A DNA stretch of 64,000 nt. Origin: Malachius bipustulatus (taxonomy: Eukaryota; Arthropoda; Insecta; Coleoptera; Melyridae). The notes beneath the pieces were generated by a model that was not told the origin of the DNA, searched no databases, and saw only the letters and a list, made by a program, of their open reading frames with translations. The stretch's first letter is position 1; each line of letters starts with the position of its first letter. Positions 1-9,284 of this stretch are shown here, in pieces. Where the stretch lies: positions 41,510,012 through 41,574,011 of the forward strand of contig OU342630.1 of assembly GCA_910589415.1 (NCBI GenBank), given 5' to 3'. Position numbers and translations under genes: made by a program.

Positions 1-1000
1 CAGAAATACGTTTGAATCGTCAACAATTCTAAAAAGATGAGCGAGAGTGAGACGGAAGTATCGACTCGCGTCTTGATACGCTTAGATTGATACGATATTA
101 CGATAAGATTGTCGTCGCTACTGTCAGTAGTGTCATTGTCAGCGTTAAATATACTAATAAGGTTTGTGTTGTGATTTGAAACGTTTTTAATACGAAATTA
201 GCAGAATTACCTGTGTTTATTGTACGGTGTGATAAACTATTAAGAGTAACTTAATTTCGCGAATGCCTAAAAATCTATTTCCTTGTTTTGCTTGGGAAAC
301 GATTGAACTCCCTAGTACGTAGTCTTGTGGTAAAATTGCTGGAATATTTTACTTGCAAATAAGAAAACGGAAGTGTTATTCTTTCTTTTAAACGGCAACC
401 AGCAGGTAGGTGACATGATATTTCTATCGTGATGATAACCATAATTATTTTCATTCTTATTTACTTGCATTATATAATATTTGTTATCAAAAAGTTGCAA
501 GGCTCCACTTCGTCAATAACTTGTCGAAATAATATATTGGTAGGATATTCATTATTCCTCAACACACGCCACTGACACGAACTGCGATACCACATCTGGT
601 TCGACTTAGAAATAAGTGTACGATTCAAATCGAATTAAATGAAATTGTTTAGTCAGAATCAGTGTGGCATGACAACGGACAACTCTCAGTGGACAGCGTG
701 TACCTAAAGGGCAATAGAAAGCAAGGTATGGTCTAAGCAAGGTACCTATCTACGACATGCGGTTTCACCTATTACACCTTAGAGCGGCTGGTCGGAATAG
801 TTATTATGCGAAGATTCAAAGGGCTGTAACTTTTGTCAGCACCAAGGGAGCTTGTCGTGAAACAAGATTCTAGTGCCCCAAAGATCCCTTAACATGATGG
901 TACCGGTCCCCCATATCTTTCTACTCCGAAAAATTTTTTGTGCATATTTTCAGCCTCTTTCCGCTCCACTATAGATAATACACAGAAGAAGATAGCTATA
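1..1000. other. Unassigned AT-rich sequence
   Basis: No gene, RNA or clear repeat was recognised. The open frames here are short and without recognisable motifs. Confidence 0.4.
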
Positions 1001-1553
1001 CAGGGTGTTCTACAAGCTCTATGACAAACTTTGACAGATGGTAGGTTGCTTGATTTTAAACATATTTTTTTTAATAAACATGGGTCCGATTCGTTTTTGT
1101 TTAGAAGTTACAAGTATTTAAAAAATCGTAATTTTTCAAGTTCAAGGCCCTGTAAAAGGAAAACGGTTCAAGATAGAGAAAAACGGCTTACATGTCCCTA
1201 TTTTAACTTTTTATGGACTATCCTATGGTATAGAAACATTTGTACTTTCTTTGATTTTTTTAAATGTGGAGAAATCTCAGATTTTTTCAAATTTTTTATC
1301 ACTCTGTATAAACATTTCATCTACATCATTGGATAGTACATGAAAAGTTAAAATAGGGACATGTAAGCCGTTTTTCTCTATCTTGAACCGTTTTCCTTTT
1401 ACAGGGCCTTGAACTTGAAAAATTACGATTTTTTAAATGCTTGTAGCTTCTAAACAAAAACGAATCGTACCCATGTTTATTAAAAAAAATATGTTTAAAA
1501 TCAAGCAACCTACCATCTGTCAAAGTTTGTCATAGAGCTTGTAGAACACCCTG
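1001..1553. repeat. Palindromic (fold-back) CAGGGTG element, family A
   Basis: The first ~230 bases, starting CAGGGTGTTCTACAAGCTC, are the reverse complement of the last ~230, ending in ACACCCTG, around a ~90-bp loop. The arms carry the module GACATGTAAGCCGTTTTTC that recurs at 11.4, 15.3, 22.2, 58.8, 60.6 and 62.2 kb. Short open frames on both strands translate the same arm and are not genes. It is likely a non-autonomous DNA transposon. A clean TA duplication is not visible at the right end. Confidence 0.85.
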
Positions 1554-1784
1554 GGTGATGCGCATTAAGAGGTAATGAAAAATCGTTATGTTTCCATAGG
1601 TATTGAACTGGAAATTAGCGAAGCGACAATAATAATTTACAACTTTTGTCACGACAAAATAATTAAAAATTGACAGGTTAGAGAACATGGCTTGCAAGTA
1701 ATTCAACTTTGATATCTATCGCCTTCTCTTTTGCGTTTACAATGTTCAGTGTACTTTCATTTTTCTCCACTGAAAACTCTTATA

Positions 1785-2542
1785 CAGTAAAACCTGGATA
1801 ACCCGGAAACGCCTGGGACCGAAAATAAATTCCGTCTTATACAGGTTTCCGGCTTGAACAACAACAACTGTCTAAAGCGGAAACAAACCTGCTTAGCACG
1901 GAAAATGCCCAACAGTACGTACATTTTTTTTAGCATCGATAGAATGTTTTCCCACGAGCCAATCTGATTTTATTTTGTCCTTATTCTTCAAAATATCATA
2001 AACTTGTGTTTTACCACACTTATATTTTTCCGCGAGAAGCTTAAGCTAATTTTTTGTTTTCATAACACATAATTAAATCTATTAAAATAGATTTCTAAAG
2101 ATTTCAGTGTTAGGAGTGTTGAATTTTTTATTTGCAGACATATCGAATATTGTACCTACTAAAAATAATTTGATGCTCACAGTTGGAGCTTTAGAATTGA
2201 CTAAAATTGAATCCGAACAGGACTATACAGGAAGTGCATAAGTACTTACAGACAGTTTTTATTGCCGCAATAAAAATTCCGAGAAGTGAGAGTAGGATAA
2301 ACGCGCGAGAACATGCCGAGGTAAAGAGTTTTAGGTGGTGACGTCGGTCCGCTTCCGTCTTATGCAGGTGAAATTGCGTGCATAAGGTTAAAAAACGTGT
2401 TCCGTCTCCGCGTTACGCAGTTTCCGGCTTGAGCAGTGGAAGTTAACATGTAATGTGTATAGCTTAATTCGGGACCGGGAAAAATTTCCGTGATAGGCAG
2501 ATTTCCGCCTTATTCAGTGTCCGTCTTATCCAGGTTTGACTG
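1785..2542. mobile_element. Pogo/Tigger-like non-autonomous DNA transposon
   Basis: A 758-bp element has inverted ends CAGTAAAACCTGGATAA on the left and TTATCCAGGTTTGACTG on the right, flanked on both sides by TA. CAGT-starting ends with a TA duplication are typical of the pogo/Tigger branch of Tc1/mariner. The interior keeps a minus-strand remnant of the transposase DNA-binding domain and lacks the catalytic domain, so it would need a helper. Short copies of the terminal motif are repeated inside near both ends, for example TTCCGTCTTATACAGG-like stretches. Confidence 0.8.
1917..2141 (-). pseudogene. Pogo/CENP-B-type transposase N-terminus, remnant
   Basis: On the minus strand an ATG at 2141 opens MSANKKFNT and runs into a stop. 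In a shifted frame from about 2042 the sequence reads KLLAEKYKCGKTQVYDILKN and then KDKIKSDW. That is the psq/CENP-B-like helix-turn-helix that pogo/Tigger transposases use to bind their inverted repeats. The catalytic DDE domain is absent before the element ends. The reading frame is broken at least once. It sits inside the 758-bp element whose ends agree with the pogo assignment. A domesticated gene is unlikely because of the stops and because it lies between matching transposon ends. Confidence 0.7.
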
Positions 2543-2544
2543 TA

Positions 2545-3358
2545 CCTAGTATCATTCAGACAGCATGGTATAATAAATCTATAACAAATAAATAATGCTA
2601 TAATAAATCAAATACCTGTTCAATTACGATAACCGACGTCTATAATGTGCTTCAGGACTGGTAAATACCGATTAACGTTTATGAGAACCAGTGACCATAT
2701 TAGGTACGTGTTGTTTTCGTTCCGCACTCGGTTTACTAATATTGTAATGTTGCTTTTTGATTTTCAATTTATAAGAATTTTGTATAACAATTGATTTCAA
2801 GAATATAAATATTCATGGTTCCGGTCGCTTTTAATTTTTGTTTCACCATAACATAAATTTAAAGTAAAGAGCATGTAATGAGAATACAATAACGTTCTGT
2901 ATACCTACACATATTATATTACTCAATAAGGTGATATTTCTTTACGTATCCAAATATTTCCCTTATGCCGTCCCTGGAATGTAACACCTTCTGGATTCGA
3001 TGTACACCATGTTCCTCGGTTATTAGCGTTCAAACCAAGATTAACAACTGTCAATAACGCGATTAGTGTTAATTAACACGCTTTGATTACATAGATGGTA
3101 TCATCAAGCACATTGCACATTAAATAAGTCCTGCGTTTGATAAGAGAAAGGCCAGCTCCGCTAATATGGAGGTACAACAAGAAAATATCTTATTCTTATC
3201 AAATATAACAAAACAGTCTTGCACAAATGCAAAAAAATATATATTTATTAAACATTATTATGCGTAATAATTATTAACATTCAATTTGTTTATCTATATA
3301 ATATTCCTGTTTGCTCTAAAAATCATAACGAATCAATCGTAAACGTTAAAAATGAATA
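2545..3358. other. Unassigned AT-rich sequence
   Basis: No gene or repeat family was recognised between the pogo-like element and the SINE. Confidence 0.4.
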
Positions 3359-3364
3359 TGATAC

Positions 3365-3604
3365 CAGAGCCGGCGTTGGCTTGTGGCGTTTAGAGGCGCA
3401 GCCTACTAAACTAAATAAGACGTTTAAATCGGAGTTCGATTCCCAGTCTCGCTATGGTTGCCTGTGTCGTCTTTTCTACTATTTATTGGTATTTGAAGCT
3501 GGGTAGAATTAGTAAATTCTTAAAGTCAATAATTACTGGATTAGAGCGACTTTGTCTTGCCTACATAATTGAGACCGATGGATGTCCTTTCATTTAAAAA
3601 AAAG
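3365..3604 (+). mobile_element. tRNA-derived SINE
   Basis: The head has an A-box-like stretch (TTGGCTTGTGGCG, about 3373-3385) and a B-box-like stretch (GAGTTCGATTCCC, about 3431-3443) at roughly tRNA spacing. The body ends in an A-run at about 3595-3603. The hexamer TGATAC occurs on both sides (3359-3364 and 3605-3610) and may be a short target duplication. The flanking stems do not form a tRNA cloverleaf, so it is not a functional tRNA gene. Transcription would be by RNA polymerase III from the internal boxes. Confidence 0.5.
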
Positions 3605-3648
3605 TGATACTATAAGCAGTAATGAATAGATTCAAGGGTTGAATATCA

Positions 3649-4090
3649 GGGTGTTAACTCCCAACTAGTGCAAAATAAAGGAGGTAATTCTACGACTTAT
3701 TCTAAGAAGAAAAGTTCCTATTAACATGGGTCCGCGAACGCACCATTTTCGAGATACAGGGTGTTAAAAAAAAATGTTCTTACTTTTTTTGCGAGATCTC
3801 AAGAACCGTTTGAGCTTAAAGTCCAGCTTATGTACAGCTTTTTACATTAATAATACCTACTTTTAAGGCTCGGTTGGGGTGGGTAAGGGTTAGGTAAGGG
3901 TTTCAACCCCCTAACTTTTGCGGCACATGATAATTGACATTTTGAGAGGAAATTTCAAAGAGCCAAAGCTTTTTACACAAAAAAGTACTCCTGGTCAAAA
4001 GCTGTAGAAGCCACCGGTCTCGAGAAAAACGGCATTTTATTATCGAAAACGTGCAAACTTCAACATGAACAAAAAATTTATTTTCAAAAT
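3649..4090. repeat. CAGGGTGTT-ended element fragments
   Basis: Two CAGGGTGTT starts (about 3649 and 3759) open sequence typical of insect short inverted-repeat elements. No matching right arm is present. These look like halves of palindromic elements. Confidence 0.45.
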
Positions 4091-4259
4091 TTTCTATACT
4101 ATTATTGCAAAAAAATTAGTTTAATATAACTTTTAATATTATTTATTAAAAAAGGCAGACAGATGTATATACAGTGTGTCCGCAATATAAATAATTCCGG
4201 CATTCTGTATTGGTCGGGTCGCGCTAGTGAGTGGCGTGAGCGGCCACGCCCACAAGTGC

Positions 4260-4815
4260 GTAAGCTACAGCGGTAGCCTAATTCCCACCCTCCTCCACAC
4301 TGCTGCTCTCCTAATACCCCGACGGAAGGATCTCGCTGAAAACCACGGGAAAATGAATGGAAAACTTTGGTCATTTCCTGTGGAGAAGTTCCAGAAATGG
4401 ATGTTTGAGTGTCTGGGAGCCGAAGATCTAGGAAGGGAATATTCTCGAGATCTTTCTCTTGGATTTGTTCGGGAAATCGAAGCGATCCGTCGGCAAACCC
4501 TCCAGAAGCTACTTACAGAGGTAGGGATGTCCTATAAATAGCCAACAAGCAGGCGAACTCAGTCAGTTTTAGTCTAGCAGTGCTAGGAACAAGCGAAGGA
4601 ACCAAGCGACTAGTAGCGATATAGACAGTGCGGTATTCCTAAGTGACTAGTGAAAAGTAGTAGTGTTATAGACCAAGTAAAGTTGTTGTGTATAAGAAGT
4701 AGTGATATTTGTAACATTGTAATCTGAAATTCTTGTGGACATTAAATAAATAAATTAAACAGTAAATCTGTGTTTCTAAATTATCCGTCGAGCCTACGGT
4801 TAGGAAATCCGTAAC
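4260..4815 (+). mobile_element. Candidate solo LTR, or relic promoter-leader unit
   Basis: The segment carries U3-, R- and U5-like parts in order: enhancer-like heat-shock elements, TATA box, initiator, an A-rich leader and a polyadenylation signal (ATTAAATAAATAAA, about 4740-4753). It ends near CCGTAACA at 4815. A matching TG start and a flanking target duplication were not found, so the left limit is a guess. A 104-aa open frame at 4227-4541 spans the control region and is read as chance. The alternative is a captured heat-shock gene promoter with its untranslated leader. Confidence 0.4.
4385..4566 (+). promoter_or_regulatory. Heat-shock-type RNA polymerase II promoter
   Basis: Three heat-shock elements of inverted GAA triplets are visible: TTCCAGAA (4389-4396), GAATATTCTCGAG (4437-4449) and TTCGGGAA (4468-4475). 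TATAAATA lies at 4533-4540. TCAGTC, an arthropod initiator match, lies at 4559-4564 and puts the start A at 4561, 28 bp after the first T of the TATA box. The leader that follows, with AACAAGCGAAGGAACCAAGC, has the A-rich style of insect hsp70 leaders. Heat-shock factor would bind such triplets. Inducibility is inferred from the sites alone. Confidence 0.6.
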
Positions 4816-4831
4816 AATATATTGATGAAAT

Positions 4832-5528
4832 GGTAAGAGATACGAGGTCGGTTAAATTAGAGAAAAGCTGCACAATTTTATACAATTTTACTTTTTTATA
4901 CAATTTTATAAGAATCTGAAATAATATTTAGAAAAACTTAGGCGTTGTGGAATATGCCGTAAAAACTGAAAAATCAACGTTTCTCATTTCAGCCATATCG
5001 TTTTTATTATTGAAAATAAATTGATGATTTTTGGTAGGTTTACATAAGCCATCAAGAGCTTAAAATTTTCAAAGCCGACTAGATCCCAGACTATTCATAG
5101 TGAACTATCGTTTTTCTTATGGCCGCCATATTCTTCTTTCATGTCATTCGACATTAAAAAATTAAAGAAATCAAAAATAAAATGGACATTAATAATTTTT
5201 TTTAGTTTTTTTCTTCGTTTTTTAGAAAAAAATACTACTTTTAATACCGAAAACGTGAAGAAAAATGAAAAAACCCGTAACTCAAGTAATATGTATACTA
5301 CTTGATATTGACGTAACAAGGTGAAAAATGTTTTTTTTTTCGATAAAATAAGAATTAAATTTTCTTATTTTGATTATTTTAAAATAAATGTTATTAATTT
5401 TTGGTTTTCATGATTTTTTCATATCGAACGACACAAAAAAAATTAAGTGCCGGTCATGAGAAAAAGTAATCAAATTGTGCAACTTTGCTCTAATTTAGAT
5501 AAAGAGATACGACCTCGTATCTCTTACC
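4832..5528. repeat. Palindromic element, family B
   Basis: The left arm GGTAAGAGATACGAGGTCG is repeated inverted at the right end (CGACCTCGTATCTCTTACC). The next arm segment, GTTAAATTAGAG followed by AAAGCTGC or TTTGCTC partners, also recurs in the element at 57847-58408. No coding content. The 74-aa open frame inside is low complexity. Confidence 0.75.
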
Positions 5529-5938
5529 GTTTCCAATATGCAATGTTATCCCTTCCAAATCGTGGACACACTATATAGTTCCGTAAAAACACGTAATGAT
5601 TAAGCGAACTTTTTCTTCATCACGCGATTTAGCTGAAACCAATGGAAAATGTAAAGGTAAAAAGAAGTAGTCGTGATACTGATAAAGGAGAATAACTCTT
5701 CGTTGTTACAGAAATTGTCTATTTCTGCTTTACAGTTTTCCAGACTTTGTAATTATTTTTAAACATCTGGAACAAGTGAAACATTTTAGAGAACCTTACG
5801 TTGGTTGTTTCTTGTAACTTTAAACAAGTTAAAAGCAGTCCCTAGCTGAAGTTGAGGTGGCCGTTTTTAATGAACTTTTGCTGACTATACTATGGATAGT
5901 ATAAACTTTAGTTCGAAGTTCAGTTTCCGATCGTTATC
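5529..5938. other. Unassigned sequence before the ribozyme array
   Basis: No gene was seen. GGACACACTATA near 5572 weakly resembles an inverted copy of ACAGTGTGTCC at about 4170, so 4.17-5.58 kb may once have been one inverted-repeat element filled by later insertions. Confidence 0.3.
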
Positions 5939-5950
5939 TAAATTTATAAT
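5939..5950. repeat. 12-bp target-site duplication, left copy
   Basis: TAAATTTATAAT here is repeated exactly at 8504-8515, directly flanking the two ribozyme arrays. A duplication of this length fits target-primed reverse transcription. Confidence 0.75.
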
Positions 5951-6147
5951 AAAAATAAATAAAAATAAAATAGCACGGTGGGTTCGGCTTTCGCCATAGG
6001 ATGCAACCCCAGGCAGCTAAAACGCATGCCAACAACTGAGTGCAGTGCCTCCCGATGTGCGTATAAAGGTAGGATAGGCCTACTTCCAAAGTTTAACAAA
6101 AAGATGAACGACATATCGTAAAACGATACGTCATTCATTGATTTCAT

Positions 6148-6232
6148 GCTGTGAGTCAGGGGTGGAAATTGTAGACACGTGTTTCGTCCTAATTGGGACT
6201 CTTCAGTACAATGTATCTTGCTAACACACAGC
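6148..6232 (-). ncRNA. Type I hammerhead ribozyme, left copy 1
   Basis: Minus-strand transcript folds as the 7419-7503 copy: core CUGAAGA, stem II GUCC/GGAC with loop CAAUUA, GAAA, short stem III in ACACGUGU, cleavage after C at 6174, stem I AUUGUA/UACAAU. The sequence is the exact reverse complement of the right-array copies. Confidence 0.88.
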
Positions 6233-6463
6233 ACAATCTTAGTCACTTAATAGTGAGCAAAATGATAAAAATAAATAAAAATAAAATAGCACGGTGGGTT
6301 CGGCTTTCGCCATAGGATGCAACCCCAGGCAGCTAAAACGCATGCCAACAACTGAGTGCAGTGCCTCCCGATGTGCGTATAAAGGTAGGATAGGCCTACT
6401 TCCAAAGTTTAACAAAAAGATGAACGACATATCGTAAAACGATACGTCATTCATTGATTTCAT

Positions 6464-6548
6464 GCTGTGAGTCAGGGGTGGAAATTGTAGACACGTGTTT
6501 CGTCCTAATTGGGACTCTTCAGTACAATGTATCTTGCTAACACACAGC
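6464..6548 (-). ncRNA. Type I hammerhead ribozyme, left copy 2
   Basis: Identical to copy 1, displaced by 316 bp. Predicted cleavage on the minus strand between 6490 and 6489. Confidence 0.88.
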
Positions 6549-6779
6549 ACAATCTTAGTCACTTAATAGTGAGCAAAATGATAAAAATAAATAAAAATAA
6601 AATAGCACGGTGGGTTCGGCTTTCGCCATAGGATGCAACCCCAGGCAGCTAAAACGCATGCCAACAACTGAGTGCAGTGCCTCCCGATGTGCGTATAAAG
6701 GTAGGATAGGCCTACTTCCAAAGTTTAACAAAAAGATGAACGACATATCGTAAAACGATACGTCATTCATTGATTTCAT

Positions 6780-6864
6780 GCTGTGAGTCAGGGGTGGAAA
6801 TTGTAGACACGTGTTTCGTCCTAATTGGGACTCTTCAGTACAATGTATCTTGCTAACACACAGC
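6780..6864 (-). ncRNA. Type I hammerhead ribozyme, left copy 3
   Basis: Identical core and stems, displaced by 316 bp from copy 2. Predicted cleavage on the minus strand between 6806 and 6805. Confidence 0.88.
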
Positions 6865-7095
6865 ACAATCTTAGTCACTTAATAGTGAGCAAAATGATAA
6901 AAATAAATAAAAATAAAATAGCACGGTGGGTTCGGCTTTCGCCATAGGATGCAACCCCAGGCAGCTAAAACGCATGCCAACAACTGAGTGCAGTGCCTCC
7001 CGATGTGCGTATAAAGGTAGGATAGGCCTACTTCCAAAGTTTAACAAAAAGATGAACGACATATCGTAAAACGATACGTCATTCATTGATTTCAT

Positions 7096-7180
7096 GCTGT
7101 GAGTCAGGGGTGGAAATTGTAGACACGTGTTTCGTCCTAATTGGGACTCTTCAGTACAATGTATCTTGCTAACACACAGC
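7096..7180 (-). ncRNA. Type I hammerhead ribozyme, left copy 4
   Basis: Identical core and stems. This is the left-array copy nearest the centre. Predicted cleavage on the minus strand between 7122 and 7121. Confidence 0.88.
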
Positions 7181-7290
7181 ACAATCTTAGTCACTTAATA
7201 GTGAGCAAAATGATAAAAATAAATAAAAATAAAATAGCACGGTGGGTTCGGCTTTCGCCATAGGATGCAACCCCAGGCAGCTAAAACGCA

Positions 7291-7308
7291 AATTGCGCAA
7301 ATAAAAAT
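7291..7308. other. Spacer at the centre of the inverted ribozyme arrays
   Basis: Eighteen bases (AATTGCGCAAATAAAAAT) separate the two arms. Both arms enter the spacer at the same phase of the repeat, at TGCGTTTTAGCTGCC or its complement. The spacer is not part of the 316-bp unit and includes the small palindrome TTGCGCAA. Confidence 0.85.
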
Positions 7309-7418
7309 TGCGTTTTAGCTGCCTGGGGTTGCATCCTATGGCGAAAGCCGAACCCACCGTGCTATTTTATTTTTATTTATTTTTATCATTTTGCTCACTA
7401 TTAAGTGACTAAGATTGT

Positions 7419-7503
7419 GCTGTGTGTTAGCAAGATACATTGTACTGAAGAGTCCCAATTAGGACGAAACACGTGTCTACAATTTCCACCCCTGACTCAC
7501 AGC
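7419..7503 (+). ncRNA. Type I hammerhead self-cleaving ribozyme, right copy 1
   Basis: This RNA should cut its own backbone and give 2',3'-cyclic phosphate and 5'-hydroxyl ends. Visible parts in order: upper stem I strand GCUGUGUGUUAG (7419-7430), internal loop CAAGAUAC side, stem I AUUGUA (7439-7444), core CUGAAGA (7445-7451, fits CUGANGA), stem II GUCC (7452-7455) with loop CAAUUA and GGAC (7462-7465), GAAA (7466-7469), stem III inside ACACGUGU (7469-7476), cleavage-site C at 7477, stem I UACAAU (7478-7483), and the upper stem strand CUGACUCACAGC (7492-7503). The lower stem pairs 6/6 and the upper stem 11/12 with one wobble. The very short stem III is known from animal satellite and retrozyme hammerheads, which often work best as dimers. 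The stem I internal loop and the stem II loop could make the tertiary contact needed for fast cleavage. Confidence 0.9.
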
Positions 7504-7734
7504 ATGAAATCAATGAATGACGTATCGTTTTACGATATGTCGTTCATCTTTTTGTTAAACTTTGGAAGTAGGCCTATCCTACCTTTATACGCACATCGGG
7601 AGGCACTGCACTCAGTTGTTGGCATGCGTTTTAGCTGCCTGGGGTTGCATCCTATGGCGAAAGCCGAACCCACCGTGCTATTTTATTTTTATTTATTTTT
7701 ATCATTTTGCTCACTATTAAGTGACTAAGATTGT

Positions 7735-7819
7735 GCTGTGTGTTAGCAAGATACATTGTACTGAAGAGTCCCAATTAGGACGAAACACGTGTCTACAATT
7801 TCCACCCCTGACTCACAGC
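7735..7819 (+). ncRNA. Type I hammerhead ribozyme, right copy 2
   Basis: Identical to right copy 1 at +316 bp. CUGAAGA is at 7761-7767 and predicted cleavage between 7793 and 7794. Confidence 0.88.
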
Positions 7820-8050
7820 ATGAAATCAATGAATGACGTATCGTTTTACGATATGTCGTTCATCTTTTTGTTAAACTTTGGAAGTAGGCCTATCCTACCT
7901 TTATACGCACATCGGGAGGCACTGCACTCAGTTGTTGGCATGCGTTTTAGCTGCCTGGGGTTGCATCCTATGGCGAAAGCCGAACCCACCGTGCTATTTT
8001 ATTTTTATTTATTTTTATCATTTTGCTCACTATTAAGTGACTAAGATTGT

Positions 8051-8135
8051 GCTGTGTGTTAGCAAGATACATTGTACTGAAGAGTCCCAATTAGGACGAA
8101 ACACGTGTCTACAATTTCCACCCCTGACTCACAGC
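8051..8135 (+). ncRNA. Type I hammerhead ribozyme, right copy 3
   Basis: Identical at +316 bp. CUGAAGA is at 8077-8083 and predicted cleavage between 8109 and 8110. Confidence 0.88.
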
Positions 8136-8366
8136 ATGAAATCAATGAATGACGTATCGTTTTACGATATGTCGTTCATCTTTTTGTTAAACTTTGGAAG
8201 TAGGCCTATCCTACCTTTATACGCACATCGGGAGGCACTGCACTCAGTTGTTGGCATGCGTTTTAGCTGCCTGGGGTTGCATCCTATGGCGAAAGCCGAA
8301 CCCACCGTGCTATTTTATTTTTATTTATTTTTATCATTTTGCTCACTATTAAGTGACTAAGATTGT

Positions 8367-8451
8367 GCTGTGTGTTAGCAAGATACATTGTACTGAAGAG
8401 TCCCAATTAGGACGAAACACGTGTCTACAATTTCCACCCCTGACTCACAGC
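8367..8451 (+). ncRNA. Type I hammerhead ribozyme, right copy 4
   Basis: Identical at +316 bp. CUGAAGA is at 8393-8399 and predicted cleavage between 8425 and 8426. This last copy is complete although the array ends about 50 bp later. Four sites in one transcript would free three unit-length 316-nt RNAs. Confidence 0.88.
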
Positions 8452-8503
8452 ATGAAATCAATGAATGACGTATCGTTTTACGATATGTCGTTCATCTTTT
8501 TGT

Positions 8504-8515
8504 TAAATTTATAAT
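8504..8515. repeat. 12-bp target-site duplication, right copy
   Basis: An exact repeat of 5939-5950. It follows the truncated end of the right array directly. Confidence 0.75.
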
Positions 8516-9284
8516 GTCAGAAGTTAATGAAACGCTGTAATGTATACAAAATTACATAAATCTGTTCTAGGTAGTTCCTACAGAAATGAACAGTGAGTGT
8601 TTTGTCTGAAAATTATTGCAAAACACCCTGTATCTAATTAGCGAATCTCCCAAGTTGTGTGCGGTCAACCGGTGACATATTTAATCAACTCTCACTGAAT
8701 GCACTCCTCGGCATGAAGACATCCTTTTGGTCCTCCATCTTACTTCTCCCGCATCTCTCCCCCAATTCCAGGCGACAATTTGTTTGGCCGAATGGAGAGA
8801 TAAGATGCCAAGCGGATTCCTACCGCTCACCTCGGATGCCAGGAATACGCGCACTTTACCGCCCCTGGCCCGTTATATTACCCAAGAGGTGATTCCAGAT
8901 AACTTCTTCACCGTTCTTCGGGATGCGCGCCTCTTTAATTACAATTAAGCGGGAACTGGATGAGACGATTTGTCAAGGGGATAATGAGGGAGGTAATTTG
9001 GAAATGAGGTGGTTCTCCCCTGTGAAAATATTTAAATATTTGCCCTAGAGATTTTTGTCAGGTTGGAATATTTTATATTTCAAGTCACTTTATGAGGGAA
9101 AGGTTAACCGCTGTAAAGATATATTATTGACAGGCATAATATTAATCTATTTATTTACAAAAATAAATATCTCTTCATTATTATAATGAAAAATTTTACA
9201 TTCGATTAAAGGTAAACGGACTTACAGTTGTTGTAACAGTGTGCTATGTCGCTGTAGCTTCAACTTTAAAACCAAAAACTAATA
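8516..9284. other. Unassigned sequence with a GC-richer patch
   Basis: ACACCCTGTAT near 8624 is an element end. About 8640-8960 is clearly less AT-rich than its surroundings and holds overlapping open frames of 77 and 73 aa. I recognise neither and see no splice-flanked exon pattern, so no gene is called. Confidence 0.35.

Larger units (their letters stand above)
5951..7290 (-). repeat. Left array of 316-bp hammerhead repeat (about 4.2 units)
   Basis: About 4.2 head-to-tail units repeat with a period of exactly 316 bp and no differences that I can see between copies. In the ribozyme sense the array is read on the minus strand. Each unit also holds an AT-rich run (ATAAAAATAAATAAAAAT) and short inverted motifs such as ATCGTAAAACGAT. 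The overlapping 107-aa open frames in every unit are stop-free readings of structured RNA sequence, with no recognisable protein domain, and are not called as genes. Near-identity of copies points to recent amplification or strong homogenisation. Confidence 0.97.
7309..8503 (+). repeat. Right array of 316-bp hammerhead repeat (about 3.8 units)
   Basis: The same 316-bp unit as the left array, in inverted orientation, so ribozymes are read on the plus strand. The array starts at the spacer in the same phase as the left arm. It stops within a unit at TTTTTGTTAAA, earlier than the left arm, so the two arms differ in length by about 145 bp. All units look identical. Confidence 0.97.

Noticed and set aside
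1031..1523. Two near-identical frames (101 aa plus, 65 aa minus) as paired genes
   Set aside because: They are translations of the two arms of one palindrome.
4227..4541. 104-aa plus-strand open frame as a gene
   Set aside because: It covers heat-shock elements and ends at the TATA box; no recognisable motif.
5944..8360. Six overlapping 107-aa and one 100-aa identical open frames as a tandem protein family
   Set aside because: They overlap each other, run through the hammerhead ribozyme and AT-rich run of every unit, and have no protein-like domain. The conserved signal is RNA structure.
5951..8503. The inverted array as an assembly artefact
   Set aside because: It cannot be fully excluded because copies are identical, but the exact 12-bp flanking duplication, the unequal arm lengths and the unique central spacer are hard to get from misassembly.
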